This document shows positions 6,400-14,487 of a DNA stretch of 18,151 bases, piece by piece. The translations under genes were made by a program, and so were the position numbers. Source of the DNA: Acholeplasmataceae bacterium (GTDB lineage: Bacteria; Bacillota; Negativicutes; Acidaminococcales; Acidaminococcaceae). The notes beneath the pieces are model-generated. The model was not told the DNA's origin. It ran no database searches and saw only the letters and a list, made by a program, of their open reading frames with translations. Numbering within the stretch: the stretch's first letter is position 1; each line of letters starts with the position of its first letter. The stretch covers positions 1 through 18,151 of the forward strand of contig JAAYAE010000131.1 in the NCBI GenBank assembly GCA_012719555.1. The letters are read 5' to 3'.

Positions 6400-7491
6400 T
6401 TATTTTGCTTTCAATTCCAGCACCACTAATTCCGGGTTAGAACCCAATCGCATCGGAACCCCCCAAAGTCCATAACCGCTAGTTACATACGCAACCATAT
6501 TACCAAATTGCCCACGCCCATAGCTCAAAGCATACATAAATTTTACGACAAGATTATTGGGAAATACCTGACCCTCATGAGTATGCCCTGATAGATATAA
6601 ATCATATCCCAAAGCTGCAGCTTTTTCCATTCTGCGCGGCTGATGATCTACAACTATGGCAAATTCATGAGCATTTCCTTTGCTTAAAAGTTTTAGACTA
6701 CTATCACTCTTGTTATTAGAGTAATCGTCTAACCCTGCTAATTTAATTTTACCAATATGCACCGCTTGATTACGCAAAATATTTACATTTAAGGCTTCCA
6801 AGGCCGTTATTTCCAATTTTGTATTTGCCGTAAAATAATCGTGATTTCCCAAAACTGCGTAGGTTCCATATTTGCTGTGCAAGTTACCTAGTGGTTTATA
6901 ACTGCCTGTTGCCTCTACATAATCCCACTGGTCATCAATAATGTCTCCGCCAATAATAACAACATCAGGATGCTCTTTATTAATACGTTCAACTAAGTCT
7001 TCACAATAGTCTTTACCCAATAATCTGCCCAAATGCAAATCGCTAACATATAGTATGGTCATTGGCGAAGATAATTTATTGGAAATAATCGTTTCATGAA
7101 TAACTCGCGGGTTATTTGCATTACTCGTACCGTAAATACAAGCGATTAATACTACCATTAACATAACTAAAATAAATTTTTTACAATAACGACTAATGTC
7201 ACAGTTAGCAAAGAACCGCACGAGCATTAACAATAAAAACCATAAAATTATAATTAAAAAAGAGTAAAAAGTAAAAATCAGCCAATAACCGGAAACCAAT
7301 GTCCACGCTCTAACAAGAGACAAAGGCCAAGTAGGAGGAAAAGAACGAGTTACCAGAAACGAACAAGAAAGTATTATCCATAATATCAAACAAGGATAAC
7401 TACGTAAACTAGGAAATACTCGCCGATAAAAGAAGTATGGCAGTATCGTACAAAATGTAAGAATTAACGCAAAAACTAAAAATAACGTCAT
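6400..7491 (-). CDS. Membrane-anchored calcineurin-like metallophosphoesterase (YkuE/YaeI type)
   Basis: A 363-residue protein with four probable N-terminal membrane helices (about 1-21, 33-48, 65-92 and 104-121) and a C-terminal two-metal phosphoesterase. All metal-binding motifs are present: DLH (151-153), GGDIID (181-186), GNHD (215-218), H283 in VVDHQP and GHTH (302-305). The fold matches YkuE/YaeI-like enzymes, some of which act on lipid-linked phosphoesters; the Chlamydia enzyme LpxG belongs to a related membrane-tethered group. The substrate here is unknown. The ATG at 7491 overlaps the SGNH hydrolase stop as ATGA and has AAGGAG 7 nt upstream. A longer frame from 7512 lacks a ribosome site. 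The overlap implies coupled translation with the SGNH hydrolase. Confidence 0.87.
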   Translation of the reverse strand: MTLFLVFALILTFCTILPYFFYRRVFPSLRSYPCLILWIILSCSFLVTRSFPPTWPLSLVRAWTLVSGYWLIFTFYSFLIIILWFLLLMLVRFFANCDISRYCKKFILVMLMVVLIACIYGTSNANNPRVIHETIISNKLSSPMTILYVSDLHLGRLLGKDYCEDLVERINKEHPDVVIIGGDIIDDQWDYVEATGSYKPLGNLHSKYGTYAVLGNHDYFTANTKLEITALEALNVNILRNQAVHIGKIKLAGLDDYSNNKSDSSLKLLSKGNAHEFAIVVDHQPRRMEKAAALGYDLYLSGHTHEGQVFPNNLVVKFMYALSYGRGQFGNMVAYVTSGYGLWGVPMRLGSNPELVVLELKAK

Positions 7492-8045
7492 GCCTTCTCT
7501 CCTTCCAGCCATAGCTCTATTAATGGGCTAGCGTATCTGCCTATCTTATCATATGTACCAATCGTTGGATGAACACCATCTAAATACGCAGAAGATAACT
7601 CCATACGGTTAAAACCAATAGCCGGCTGCCAATCAAATATCTGGCAGGCAGTGCTAAATTGAGCACAAAATTTTTCACGCAATTCTTCTATTTTTCTATT
7701 CAAAGAAGCTTCTGCCGTAAGCCATGGCAAAACAAGGGCAAAAATATAACCTTGACCATTGGCCCACATAATAGCTTGTTCAACATCACCTATTACAAAC
7801 TTAATGGGACGGTTTTGTAGAACGTCATTTGCACCACCAAGAAACATAATGTGTTTCACTTCAGGTTTCAGTGCGCTACGCTTCATATTAGCAAAAATAT
7901 CATCACAAGTGGCACCGCATTCCCCGTAATTGAGCAATATAATATCAGTGTTCAACTTATGAACTCTTGTCAGCCAAGATTGTTCTTTCCCAAAAGGAAA
8001 ACCATATATAAGAGAATCACCAAAACAAGCGATAGTATTTTTCAT
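7488..8045 (-). CDS. SGNH/GDSL-family hydrolase
   Basis: A cytosolic-looking esterase-type hydrolase of 185 residues. Block I is FGDSL with Ser11 as nucleophile, block II is NYGECGAT, block III is GGAND, and block V is DGVHP carrying the Asp and His of the triad. No signal peptide remains with the chosen start. The frame is open to a TTG at 8096, but the upstream part has no ribosome site and would run through the codY terminator. The ATG at 8045 follows that hairpin, with GGGTG 5 nt upstream. Its last 4 nt overlap the phosphoesterase start. Substrate unknown; family members cleave acyl, acetyl or lysophospholipid esters. Transcription probably depends on read-through from codY, since I see no separate promoter. 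Confidence 0.85.
   Translation of the reverse strand: MKNTIACFGDSLIYGFPFGKEQSWLTRVHKLNTDIILLNYGECGATCDDIFANMKRSALKPEVKHIMFLGGANDVLQNRPIKFVIGDVEQAIMWANGQGYIFALVLPWLTAEASLNRKIEELREKFCAQFSTACQIFDWQPAIGFNRMELSSAYLDGVHPTIGTYDKIGRYASPLIELWLEGEKA
7499..7504 (-). promoter_or_regulatory. Ribosome binding site that fixes the phosphoesterase start
   Basis: AAGGAG on the minus strand, 7 nt before the ATG at 7491 and inside the SGNH hydrolase coding region. The alternative ATG at 7512 has nothing comparable upstream. Confidence 0.7.
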
Positions 8046-8050
8046 TATAA

Positions 8051-8055
8051 CACCC
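8051..8055 (-). promoter_or_regulatory. Ribosome binding site supporting the SGNH hydrolase start
   Basis: GGGTG on the minus strand, 5 nt before the ATG at 8045. It is moderate in strength, but it lies just past the T-run of the codY terminator, which argues against the longer reading frame. Confidence 0.5.
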
Positions 8056-8091
8056 ATAAAAAGGGCCAAAATGCCGCAGCAAATTGACCCC
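8056..8091 (-). terminator. Terminator after codY
   Basis: On the minus strand GGGTCAA (8090-8084) pairs with TTGGCCC (8069-8063, one G-U pair). Inside, a 2x2 mismatch leads to a TGC/GCA stem with a 4-nt loop. TTTTTA follows directly. The hairpin begins 8 nt after the codY stop and ends about 10 nt before the SGNH hydrolase start, so read-through would feed the downstream genes. Confidence 0.65.
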
Positions 8092-8098
8092 ATCAAAT

Positions 8099-8875
8099 TT
8101 ATTTCTTATTGTTAAGTAACCCTTCACGCAAGTATTCATTAAGAATACGCACATGAGTTCCCTTCATTCCCAAGGATTCGGTTTCCAATACCCCTGCACT
8201 TTCAAACTTACGCAAAGCATTAACTATGACAGACCTGGTGATTCCAGCACGGTCAGCTATTTTACTGGCAACCAAAAGGCCTTCATTTCCCTGAAGTGCA
8301 TTTAATATCTCTGTAATGGCTTCAAGTTCTGAGTATGATAAATTTGAAAATGCAATTTGCACCATAGCTTTTTTACGGGCAGCGTCCTCAATATTCAAAG
8401 CTTTGTAATGTAATAGTTGTAATCCTATTACTGTGGACGCATACTCTGAAAGCAGTAAATCCCCATCATCAAATTCTTTTTCAAATTTAGCTAGAATTAA
8501 TGTTCCCAAACGTACACCATTACCAAAAATAGGTACAATGGTAGTATATTTACTTTCAAAAATACAGGGAGTTCCTTCACTAAAAGCACACAATTGCTTA
8601 TGCAACGTATGATTAGGAGAAGTTTCTTTTATATTGCTAATCCACTTCATGTAAGAGGGCGGGAAAAGGCCCTTTTCTAAAACACTTTTAAGCATTATTT
8701 CACATTCAAAGTCACCAAGCAGTGCATATCCTAGCACTTTACCGTCATTGGAAACAATATAAATATTTGACTTAATAACATCTCTTAGTACATCGGCCAT
8801 TTCTTCATAGCTTAGCACTTCTGAGTTTTGCAGCAATCTGTTAATAACACGAGTTTTTTCCAATAAATCAAGCAT
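8099..8875 (-). CDS. codY: GTP-sensing global transcriptional regulator CodY
   Basis: CodY represses or activates metabolic genes in response to GTP and branched-chain amino acids in low-GC Firmicutes. The 258-residue protein has the N-terminal GAF effector domain (about 1-155) and the C-terminal winged helix. The helix-turn-helix ASKIADRAGITRSVIVNAL (203-221) is nearly identical to the Bacillus protein, and SLGMKGT (234-240) also fits. Compared from memory with B. subtilis CodY, the numbering coincides around the effector pocket. Phe71, Tyr75 and Phe98 are kept, but position 61, where B. subtilis has the carboxylate-binding Arg, is Met. Positions 96, 99 and 100 also differ. The start has GGGAG 7 nt upstream and lies 18 nt after the xerC stop; the hslV and hslU genes usual at this point are absent. 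Confidence 0.95.
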   Translation of the reverse strand: MLDLLEKTRVINRLLQNSEVLSYEEMADVLRDVIKSNIYIVSNDGKVLGYALLGDFECEIMLKSVLEKGLFPPSYMKWISNIKETSPNHTLHKQLCAFSEGTPCIFESKYTTIVPIFGNGVRLGTLILAKFEKEFDDGDLLLSEYASTVIGLQLLHYKALNIEDAARKKAMVQIAFSNLSYSELEAITEILNALQGNEGLLVASKIADRAGITRSVIVNALRKFESAGVLETESLGMKGTHVRILNEYLREGLLNNKK

Positions 8876-8893
8876 CTCTCCACTCCCTTTGTT

Positions 8894-9808
8894 TTATGCC
8901 CTGGGATGATTCTTCTCATACACCGTAGCTATTCTTTCTGTTGTTAAATGCGTATAAATCTGAGTAGTTGATAAACTAGCATGTCCTAAAAGCTCTTGTA
9001 CCGCACGCAAGTCAGCACCATGCTCCAATAAATGTGTAGCAAAAGTATGCCGTATTGTATGTGGACTAATATGTTTTTGCAATGATAAGCTTAAAACATT
9101 TTTATCTAAAATGCGTCTTACACTACGGTCTGTTAGAGGTGTACCTCGGTTGTTTACAAAGACCATATCGTGTTCTTTGGTAGAAAATTTACACATTAAT
9201 TTTTTTCGACTATTCATAAAATAATTCTCTAGGGCATTAACCGCTGTATGTCCTAAAGGAACCAACCGTTCTTTATTTCCTTTTCCTAAAAGCAAAACAT
9301 ATTGGTTAGCTAAATCAATACGCGATCGTGTTAACCCAACTAGTTCAGAAACACGGCAGCCGGTGGCATACAACACTTCTAAAATTGCTTGGTCACGCAA
9401 CCCAAGAATACTGCCATCAGGCTGTTTTAGCAGCTCATTAATTTCAAATTCTTCTAAAAAGATTGGCAACTTTTTATCTAGTTTTGGTGTTCTAATTTTT
9501 ACAAAGGGATTGGTCTTAACTACATTTTCTCGCAATAAAAATTTATAAAATGACCGTAGACTCGATATACGTCTTGCAATGGTGCGACGGGCAAATTTAC
9601 ACTCATTTAGATGAGACAAATATGCTCTAATATCGAGGATTACTACTTCTTTCCAACATAAACTCTTCTTGCGTTTTAATAAAAAATCTTGGAAAAGTGC
9701 CATGTCCGCAGCGTAATTGCTTATAGTTAAAGCCGAACAATTCTTCTCAACATTAAGATAATTCAAAAATCCTGCTACCCATTTATCCATTACTTTTTTT
9801 TTAGTCAT
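8894..9808 (-). CDS. xerC: Tyrosine recombinase XerC
   Basis: A tyrosine recombinase of 304 residues, the normal Xer length, that resolves chromosome dimers at dif with its partner XerD. The N-terminal SAM-like core-binding domain spans about 8-95 and the catalytic domain about 115-295. The catalytic set is complete: Arg152 (ATGCRVSEL), Lys176 (GKGNKER), His250 and Arg253 (HTIRHTF), His276 (LGHAS) and the nucleophile Tyr285 (QIYTH). Its place between trmFO and codY identifies it as XerC rather than XerD or a mobile integrase. The start at 9808 has AAGGGG about 8 nt upstream; a second Met six codons later has none. A 55-nt gap without a terminator separates it from trmFO. Confidence 0.93.
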   Translation of the reverse strand: MTKKKVMDKWVAGFLNYLNVEKNCSALTISNYAADMALFQDFLLKRKKSLCWKEVVILDIRAYLSHLNECKFARRTIARRISSLRSFYKFLLRENVVKTNPFVKIRTPKLDKKLPIFLEEFEINELLKQPDGSILGLRDQAILEVLYATGCRVSELVGLTRSRIDLANQYVLLLGKGNKERLVPLGHTAVNALENYFMNSRKKLMCKFSTKEHDMVFVNNRGTPLTDRSVRRILDKNVLSLSLQKHISPHTIRHTFATHLLEHGADLRAVQELLGHASLSTTQIYTHLTTERIATVYEKNHPRA

Positions 9809-9863
9809 GGCATACCCCTTGCACTAATTTCCGACAATTTATCCTAACACAAGAGAAAAATTT

Positions 9864-11174
9864 TTACAAGCCATTAACAATTTCATTTAATGCATCTAAT
9901 GCTCGTTGTGCTAAAACAGCATTTTTTTCTCTTTTTTTCATCCGTTTATGTTTTTCTAAAGGAGGAATTATTCCAAAATTAATGTTCATGGGTTGAAAAT
10001 CTTTTACATTGGGATTACTAATATACTTTGCCAAGGCTCCATGAGCACTAACTTCCGGAAAATCTACGGGCTCTTTTCCTTGAACTATTCTGGCAACATT
10101 TATCCCTGCCATTAAACCTGAAGCTGCTGACTCTACATAACCCTCAACTCCGGTAACTTGACCTGCGAAATAAATATGTTCATTCTGCATTAGAGCAAAA
10201 TGCTTGTTTAAAAGCACGGGTGAATTAATATAAGAGTTTTTGTGCATAACACCATAACGCACAAATTCAGCTTTTTCTAAACCTGGAATAAGTCCAAATA
10301 CTCTCTTTTGCTCAGGCCATTTTAAATGGGTCTGAAATCCCACTATATTATAGAGAGTACCAGCTCCATTATCTTGACGCAATTGAACCACAGCATAAGC
10401 TTCTTGACCGGTTTTAGGATCAACCAAACCAACTGGTTTTAACGGGCCAAATCTCATAGTGTCCTCGCCACGCGCAGCCATTTCTTCAATAGGCATGCAT
10501 CCTTCAAATACCATGCCTTTTTCAAAATCCTTTACCTGGGCAACTTCGGCATTGCACAATTCTTGCCAGAAAAATTTGTATTCCTCTTCTGTAAAAGGAC
10601 AATTTAGGTAAGCTGCTTCCCCTTTATCATACCGTGATGCCTTATATACTTTACTGTAGTCCAAAGTATTAGCTTGTACAATTGGTGCCGCAGCATCAAA
10701 AAAGTGAAAATAATCCGCATGAACTAATTCTTTAATTGCTAAGGATAGCGCTTCAGAGGTTAATGGTCCCGTGGCAACAATAACATAATCTTCAGCAGGA
10801 AAGGTTAGTTCCTTTACTTCCTCGGTGACAACCGTCACTAGAGGATGATTTTTTATGATATTTGTGATTGCGAGTGCAAAACCTTCTCTGTCCACTGCCA
10901 AGGCACCGCCGGCAGGTACTTGGTATTCGTCAGCCATAGAAATGATTAAAGAATCTAATCTGCGCATTTCTTCTTTTAGTAAACCAACAGCATTTTCAAC
11001 ATTATTGGCCCGCAACGAGTTACTGCACACAAGTTCGCCGAAAAAATCGGTTTTGTGTGCAGCACTGCGGGTTACGGGACGCATTTCGTGCAAGGTTACA
11101 GGGACTTGACGACTAATTAACTGCCAAACTGCCTCGCATCCAGCAAGTCCTCCACCGATTACATGAATAGTCAT
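9864..11174 (-). CDS. trmFO: Methylenetetrahydrofolate-tRNA (uracil-5-)-methyltransferase TrmFO
   Basis: TrmFO makes 5-methyluridine at position 54 of tRNA using methylenetetrahydrofolate as carbon donor and reduced FAD. With the start at 11174 it has 436 residues, the family length. The FAD-binding motif GGGLAGCEA covers 7-15. The signature GELVCSNSLRAN begins at 46, with the conserved Cys50, and the second conserved cysteine lies in FEGCMPIE. GQVTGVEGYVESAASG near the C-terminus is the second FAD-contact region. The frame is open 23 codons further into topA, but GAGGT lies 5 nt before the ATG at 11174 and the protein then starts exactly as family members do. One base separates it from the topA stop. 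TrmFO is typical of Firmicutes and some other Gram-positive-type lineages, replacing the SAM-dependent TrmA. Confidence 0.95.
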   Translation of the reverse strand: MTIHVIGGGLAGCEAVWQLISRQVPVTLHEMRPVTRSAAHKTDFFGELVCSNSLRANNVENAVGLLKEEMRRLDSLIISMADEYQVPAGGALAVDREGFALAITNIIKNHPLVTVVTEEVKELTFPAEDYVIVATGPLTSEALSLAIKELVHADYFHFFDAAAPIVQANTLDYSKVYKASRYDKGEAAYLNCPFTEEEYKFFWQELCNAEVAQVKDFEKGMVFEGCMPIEEMAARGEDTMRFGPLKPVGLVDPKTGQEAYAVVQLRQDNGAGTLYNIVGFQTHLKWPEQKRVFGLIPGLEKAEFVRYGVMHKNSYINSPVLLNKHFALMQNEHIYFAGQVTGVEGYVESAASGLMAGINVARIVQGKEPVDFPEVSAHGALAKYISNPNVKDFQPMNINFGIIPPLEKHKRMKKREKNAVLAQRALDALNEIVNGL

Positions 11175-11175
11175 C

Positions 11176-13275
11176 TTATACCTCTTTATCTTTTTTCTTC
11201 TTAGTTGAGTTAAGTTCGCACTCTTCGTTGCTACAATGTACAAGTTTTTTCCCTAAACGATCAGTACGTTCTACTTGAATGCTTCCACATTTGGGGCAAG
11301 TACTGTCTAAAGGCTTATCCCAAGAGGTGAAATGACATTTAGGATAATTGGAGCAACCATAAAATATGCGTCTGGTTTTGCTCTTGCGTTCAATTATATC
11401 CCCGCCACATTCCGGACATTTAACACCTATTTTATTTAAAATAGGCTTAGTGTTGCGACAATCAGGGAAACCTGGACAAGCCAAGAATTTTCCATGCCGC
11501 CCGTCTTTAACCACCAACATACGTCCGCATTTTTCGCAGGGTATATCTGTAACAATAACAGGAAGCTCAACAATAGGAATTTCTTTATCAGCAATATCCA
11601 AGGCTTTAGCAAAAGGACCATAAAACTCTGCTAAAACTTCATTCTTATCTGCTTTGTGCTCACCAACCGCATCCAGTTCATTCTCTAAATGCGCACTAAA
11701 AGGTACATCAATAAAATCTTTGAAATACTGTATTAGTAAATCGTGTGTTACAACACCCAAATCAGTGGGCATTAGTTTTTTACCATCTTTAGCAATATAG
11801 CCACGAGCTAAAATCGTTTGAATTATCGGAGAATAGGTACTTGGTCTACCAATGCCTTTGTCTTCTAATTCTTTAACTAATGTTGCTTCTGTAAAATATG
11901 CAGGTGGTTCTGTGAAATGTTGCACAGCGTCATTAACTTTTGCAACCTCCAAATTTACCCCTATCTTTAAATGAGGAACTTTTTTTGTTTTCTCTTCCGC
12001 AACTTCTTTTTTATCACTAAGTTTCAAGAAACCGTCAAATTTTATAGTAGAGCCACTGGCACGCAATTCGTATTTTCCTCCGGAAATAACTAATGCAGTT
12101 ACTTCTGAAACTGAGTTGGACATTTGGCTGGCTACACCGCGATTCCAGATCAAAGAATAAAGTTTTAGTTGATCTTTAGTCAAAAAAGCGGCAATAGAAT
12201 ATGGCGTGCGCAATACCGATGTAGGGCGAATAGCTTCATGAGCTTCTTGGGCATTTTTTTTGCTGCTAAAAACATTGATTTTAGCAGGAACATAGCTTTT
12301 TCCATATTCTGCTTCAACATAATTTCTAATTTCAGCAATCGTGGAATCCGCCAAGTGCACAGAATCTGTTCTCATATAGGTAATAAGACCAACAGAGCCT
12401 TCTTTGCCTACATTAACACCTTCGTAAAGTTGCTGGGCAACCATCATAGTCTTTTTTGTGGTGAAATTAAGCTTGCGTACAGCTTCCTGCTGTAAACTGC
12501 TAGTAGTAAATGGAGCTGCTGCTTTGCGCTCACGATCTTTTACCGAACTATCTTTAACTTGATACGTAGCTGCTTTTAAATCTTTAACAACTTTAGCGGC
12601 CTCGGACTTATTTTTAATAACTAATTTCTTGCCACTAATTTTAGTAACTTCAGCCTCAAATTTTGTAGCCTTACCTTTTTCATGTAAAGTTACTGATGTT
12701 GTCCAATACTCTTCAGAAATAAAACTATCTATTTCTTTTTGGCGATCACAAATTATTTTTACAGCAACAGATTGAACTCTGCCGGCGCTTAAGCCCTTGC
12801 GAACTTTTCTCCATAATAAGGGGCTAAGTTTATAACCAACAATACGATCTAAAATGCGACGGGCTTGTTGTGCATCAACTTTATCCATGTCAATTGCCTG
12901 CGGATGTTTAAGAGCCTCTTTTATGGCTTTCGAAGTTATTTCGTGAAATTCAATGCGACATTTGTCTTTGGGATCAACACCCAAAATATGACCTAAATGC
13001 CACGCTATTGCTTCCCCTTCGCGATCAGGGTCAGTCGCTAAATATATTTTGTCAGCTTTTTTAGCTAAGGAACGCAATTCTTTAATTAAGTCACCTTTGC
13101 CTCTAATATTTATGTATTTAGGTTCGAAATTCTCCTCAATGTTGACACCAAACTGACTCTTTGGCAAATCGCGTAAATGTCCCATGGAAGCACGCACAGT
13201 ATAATTTTTACCTAAAAATTTCTCAATGGTCTTGGATTTAGTCGGGGACTCCACTATCACCAAATTTTTCGTCAT
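11176..13275 (-). CDS. topA: DNA topoisomerase I
   Basis: A type IA topoisomerase that relaxes negative supercoils. The 699-residue protein opens with the TOPRIM domain: VIVESPTKSKTIEKFLG at 7-22 with the catalytic Glu9, and TDPDREGE at 81-88 with the metal-binding acidic residues. The nucleophile is Tyr300 in GLITYMRTDS. Three C-terminal zinc ribbons follow, with four-cysteine sets beginning CEKC, CPEC and CPKC; the last 10 or so residues are lysine-rich. Length and organisation match Firmicutes TopA. The ATG has AAGGAGG 7 nt upstream, overlapping the end of dprA, and the stop is 1 nt before trmFO. Tight spacing places it firmly in the dprA operon. Confidence 0.97.
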   Translation of the reverse strand: MTKNLVIVESPTKSKTIEKFLGKNYTVRASMGHLRDLPKSQFGVNIEENFEPKYINIRGKGDLIKELRSLAKKADKIYLATDPDREGEAIAWHLGHILGVDPKDKCRIEFHEITSKAIKEALKHPQAIDMDKVDAQQARRILDRIVGYKLSPLLWRKVRKGLSAGRVQSVAVKIICDRQKEIDSFISEEYWTTSVTLHEKGKATKFEAEVTKISGKKLVIKNKSEAAKVVKDLKAATYQVKDSSVKDRERKAAAPFTTSSLQQEAVRKLNFTTKKTMMVAQQLYEGVNVGKEGSVGLITYMRTDSVHLADSTIAEIRNYVEAEYGKSYVPAKINVFSSKKNAQEAHEAIRPTSVLRTPYSIAAFLTKDQLKLYSLIWNRGVASQMSNSVSEVTALVISGGKYELRASGSTIKFDGFLKLSDKKEVAEEKTKKVPHLKIGVNLEVAKVNDAVQHFTEPPAYFTEATLVKELEDKGIGRPSTYSPIIQTILARGYIAKDGKKLMPTDLGVVTHDLLIQYFKDFIDVPFSAHLENELDAVGEHKADKNEVLAEFYGPFAKALDIADKEIPIVELPVIVTDIPCEKCGRMLVVKDGRHGKFLACPGFPDCRNTKPILNKIGVKCPECGGDIIERKSKTRRIFYGCSNYPKCHFTSWDKPLDSTCPKCGSIQVERTDRLGKKLVHCSNEECELNSTKKKKDKEV
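11180..11184 (-). promoter_or_regulatory. Ribosome binding site that fixes the trmFO start
   Basis: GAGGT on the minus strand, 5 nt before the ATG at 11174 and inside the last codons of topA. It excludes the 23-codon upstream extension as the usual start. Confidence 0.75.
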
Positions 13276-13287
13276 GAAATATCCTCC

Positions 13288-14394
13288 TTAAATACGCATA
13301 TATCTTTGACCTGGTTGTTGCTGAACCAATCCACCTATTTGGAGATTGAGTAAAACATTACTAACATTTGCCAACGTCATTTCGGAATTTATCACTATCT
13401 CCTCTAGCGTCAAAGATTCACCAGGGGCCATAGTTGACAATACTGCGTTAGCTTCTTCTGCGTCTTGTGTCGTAAGAACATTAAATAAATTAGCATTTTC
13501 TATTTTAAGCGGTTTATTAGTTTTCCGGACAAGACCATAATCTTCTAAAATCTCTGTAGGGCTATCGACTAGCATAGCACCTTCTTTAATAAGATTATTG
13601 GTTCCCTTGCTTGTAGAAGAGTATATGTTGCCAGGGACGCAATAAACCTCTCTGTTTTCCTCTAAAGCCATATCAGCAGTAATCATAGCACCACTTCTTT
13701 GTGCAGCCTCAACAACCAAAACCCCTCTGCACATTCCTACAATGATACGATTACGCATAGGGAAATGCCTTGGCAACGGTTCCACACCTGGGGCAAATTC
13801 AGAAATAATAGCACCTGTTTCCAGTATTGATGCAAATATCTTACTATTATTAGCGGGATATAGCAAATCAATACCTGAACCTAAAACCGCAACAGTTGCC
13901 CCTTGCACCTTCAATGCGCCCTTATGAGCGCAGGCGTCGATACCTATGGCACCACCGCTTACTACCACAATACCCTTCATTGCTAAGGTTGCAGCAAATT
14001 CCTCGGCAACCTTAATACCATAAGGAGTAGCTTTTCGTGAACCAACTATTGCTAGTAGTTTTTTCCCTCGTGGTAATTTACCTCTTACATACAAAACTGC
14101 CGGTGGTGAAGTAATAGTCTTCAAAGCGTTAGGGTAAATGGTCTCTTTGACAGAAATAATTTCTGTCCCACTGTTTGCACAATACTCAGCCAAAAAATCA
14201 GGTAATGATTTTTTCCAATGAGAACTATAATAGTTTTGGAGCTTTCCCTTAACAATTCCACTAGCAAAAACATCAGCTAAAGATGCCTCATAGGCTTCTT
14301 TAGCCGAGCCAAAATAATCAGCCAACTGAAACACTCTTTTGGGTGCCTCATAGCCTAATGCCGACGCCAAGGCGGCAAGATAATACTTTTCCAT
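13288..14394 (-). CDS. dprA: DNA-processing protein DprA
   Basis: DprA binds incoming single-stranded DNA during natural transformation and loads RecA. The 368-residue protein has an N-terminal helical region (about 1-75), the Rossmann-like DprA core (about 85-285) and a C-terminal winged helix (about 305-368). Family motifs seen are VGSRKATPYG (117-126), SGGAIGIDACAH (146-157), GSGIDLLYP and FPMRNRII (211-218). Position 150 is Ile where the family often has Arg or Leu. It is the first gene of the dprA-topA-trmFO-xerC-codY operon, with GAGGTG 7 nt before the ATG and a very good promoter 60 nt upstream. Presence of dprA alone does not prove competence, since many non-competent bacteria keep it. 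Confidence 0.95.
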   Translation of the reverse strand: MEKYYLAALASALGYEAPKRVFQLADYFGSAKEAYEASLADVFASGIVKGKLQNYYSSHWKKSLPDFLAEYCANSGTEIISVKETIYPNALKTITSPPAVLYVRGKLPRGKKLLAIVGSRKATPYGIKVAEEFAATLAMKGIVVVSGGAIGIDACAHKGALKVQGATVAVLGSGIDLLYPANNSKIFASILETGAIISEFAPGVEPLPRHFPMRNRIIVGMCRGVLVVEAAQRSGAMITADMALEENREVYCVPGNIYSSTSKGTNNLIKEGAMLVDSPTEILEDYGLVRKTNKPLKIENANLFNVLTTQDAEEANAVLSTMAPGESLTLEEIVINSEMTLANVSNVLLNLQIGGLVQQQPGQRYMRI

Positions 14395-14453
14395 TGTATC
14401 ACCTCATACATTGCTAAATCTAAGCTGCGAATTTTTCTGCGTAAACAACCCAT

Positions 14454-14482
14454 ATTATAGAAGGAAGTTGCTCATAGGTCAA
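14454..14482 (-). promoter_or_regulatory. Sigma-A-type promoter of the dprA-topA-trmFO-xerC-codY operon
   Basis: On the minus strand TTGACC (14482-14477) and a perfect TATAAT (14459-14454) are exactly 17 nt apart, the best promoter in the window. Transcription would start near 14447, giving a leader of about 50 nt. The -35 box lies only 5 nt beyond the stop of the glycosyltransferase gene. Confidence 0.85.
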
Positions 14483-14487
14483 GTGCT

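Noticed and set aside
8046..8096. N-terminal extension of the SGNH hydrolase from a TTG codon, looking weakly like a signal peptide
   Set aside because: The extension is translated terminator sequence, has no ribosome site, and no lysine or arginine at its start.
8894..9808. Tyrosine recombinase as a sign of a mobile element
   Set aside because: Its length, operon position between trmFO and codY, and the absence of attachment repeats or cargo identify it as chromosomal XerC.
12169..12495. 108-codon open frame on the plus strand inside topA
   Set aside because: It is antisense to a highly conserved part of topA (the region around the active-site Tyr), has no recognisable domain and no ribosome site.
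14425..14441. Direct repeat CTGCG spaced 7 nt in the dprA leader
   Set aside because: Five-base repeats are expected by chance and no further copy or symmetry supports an operator.
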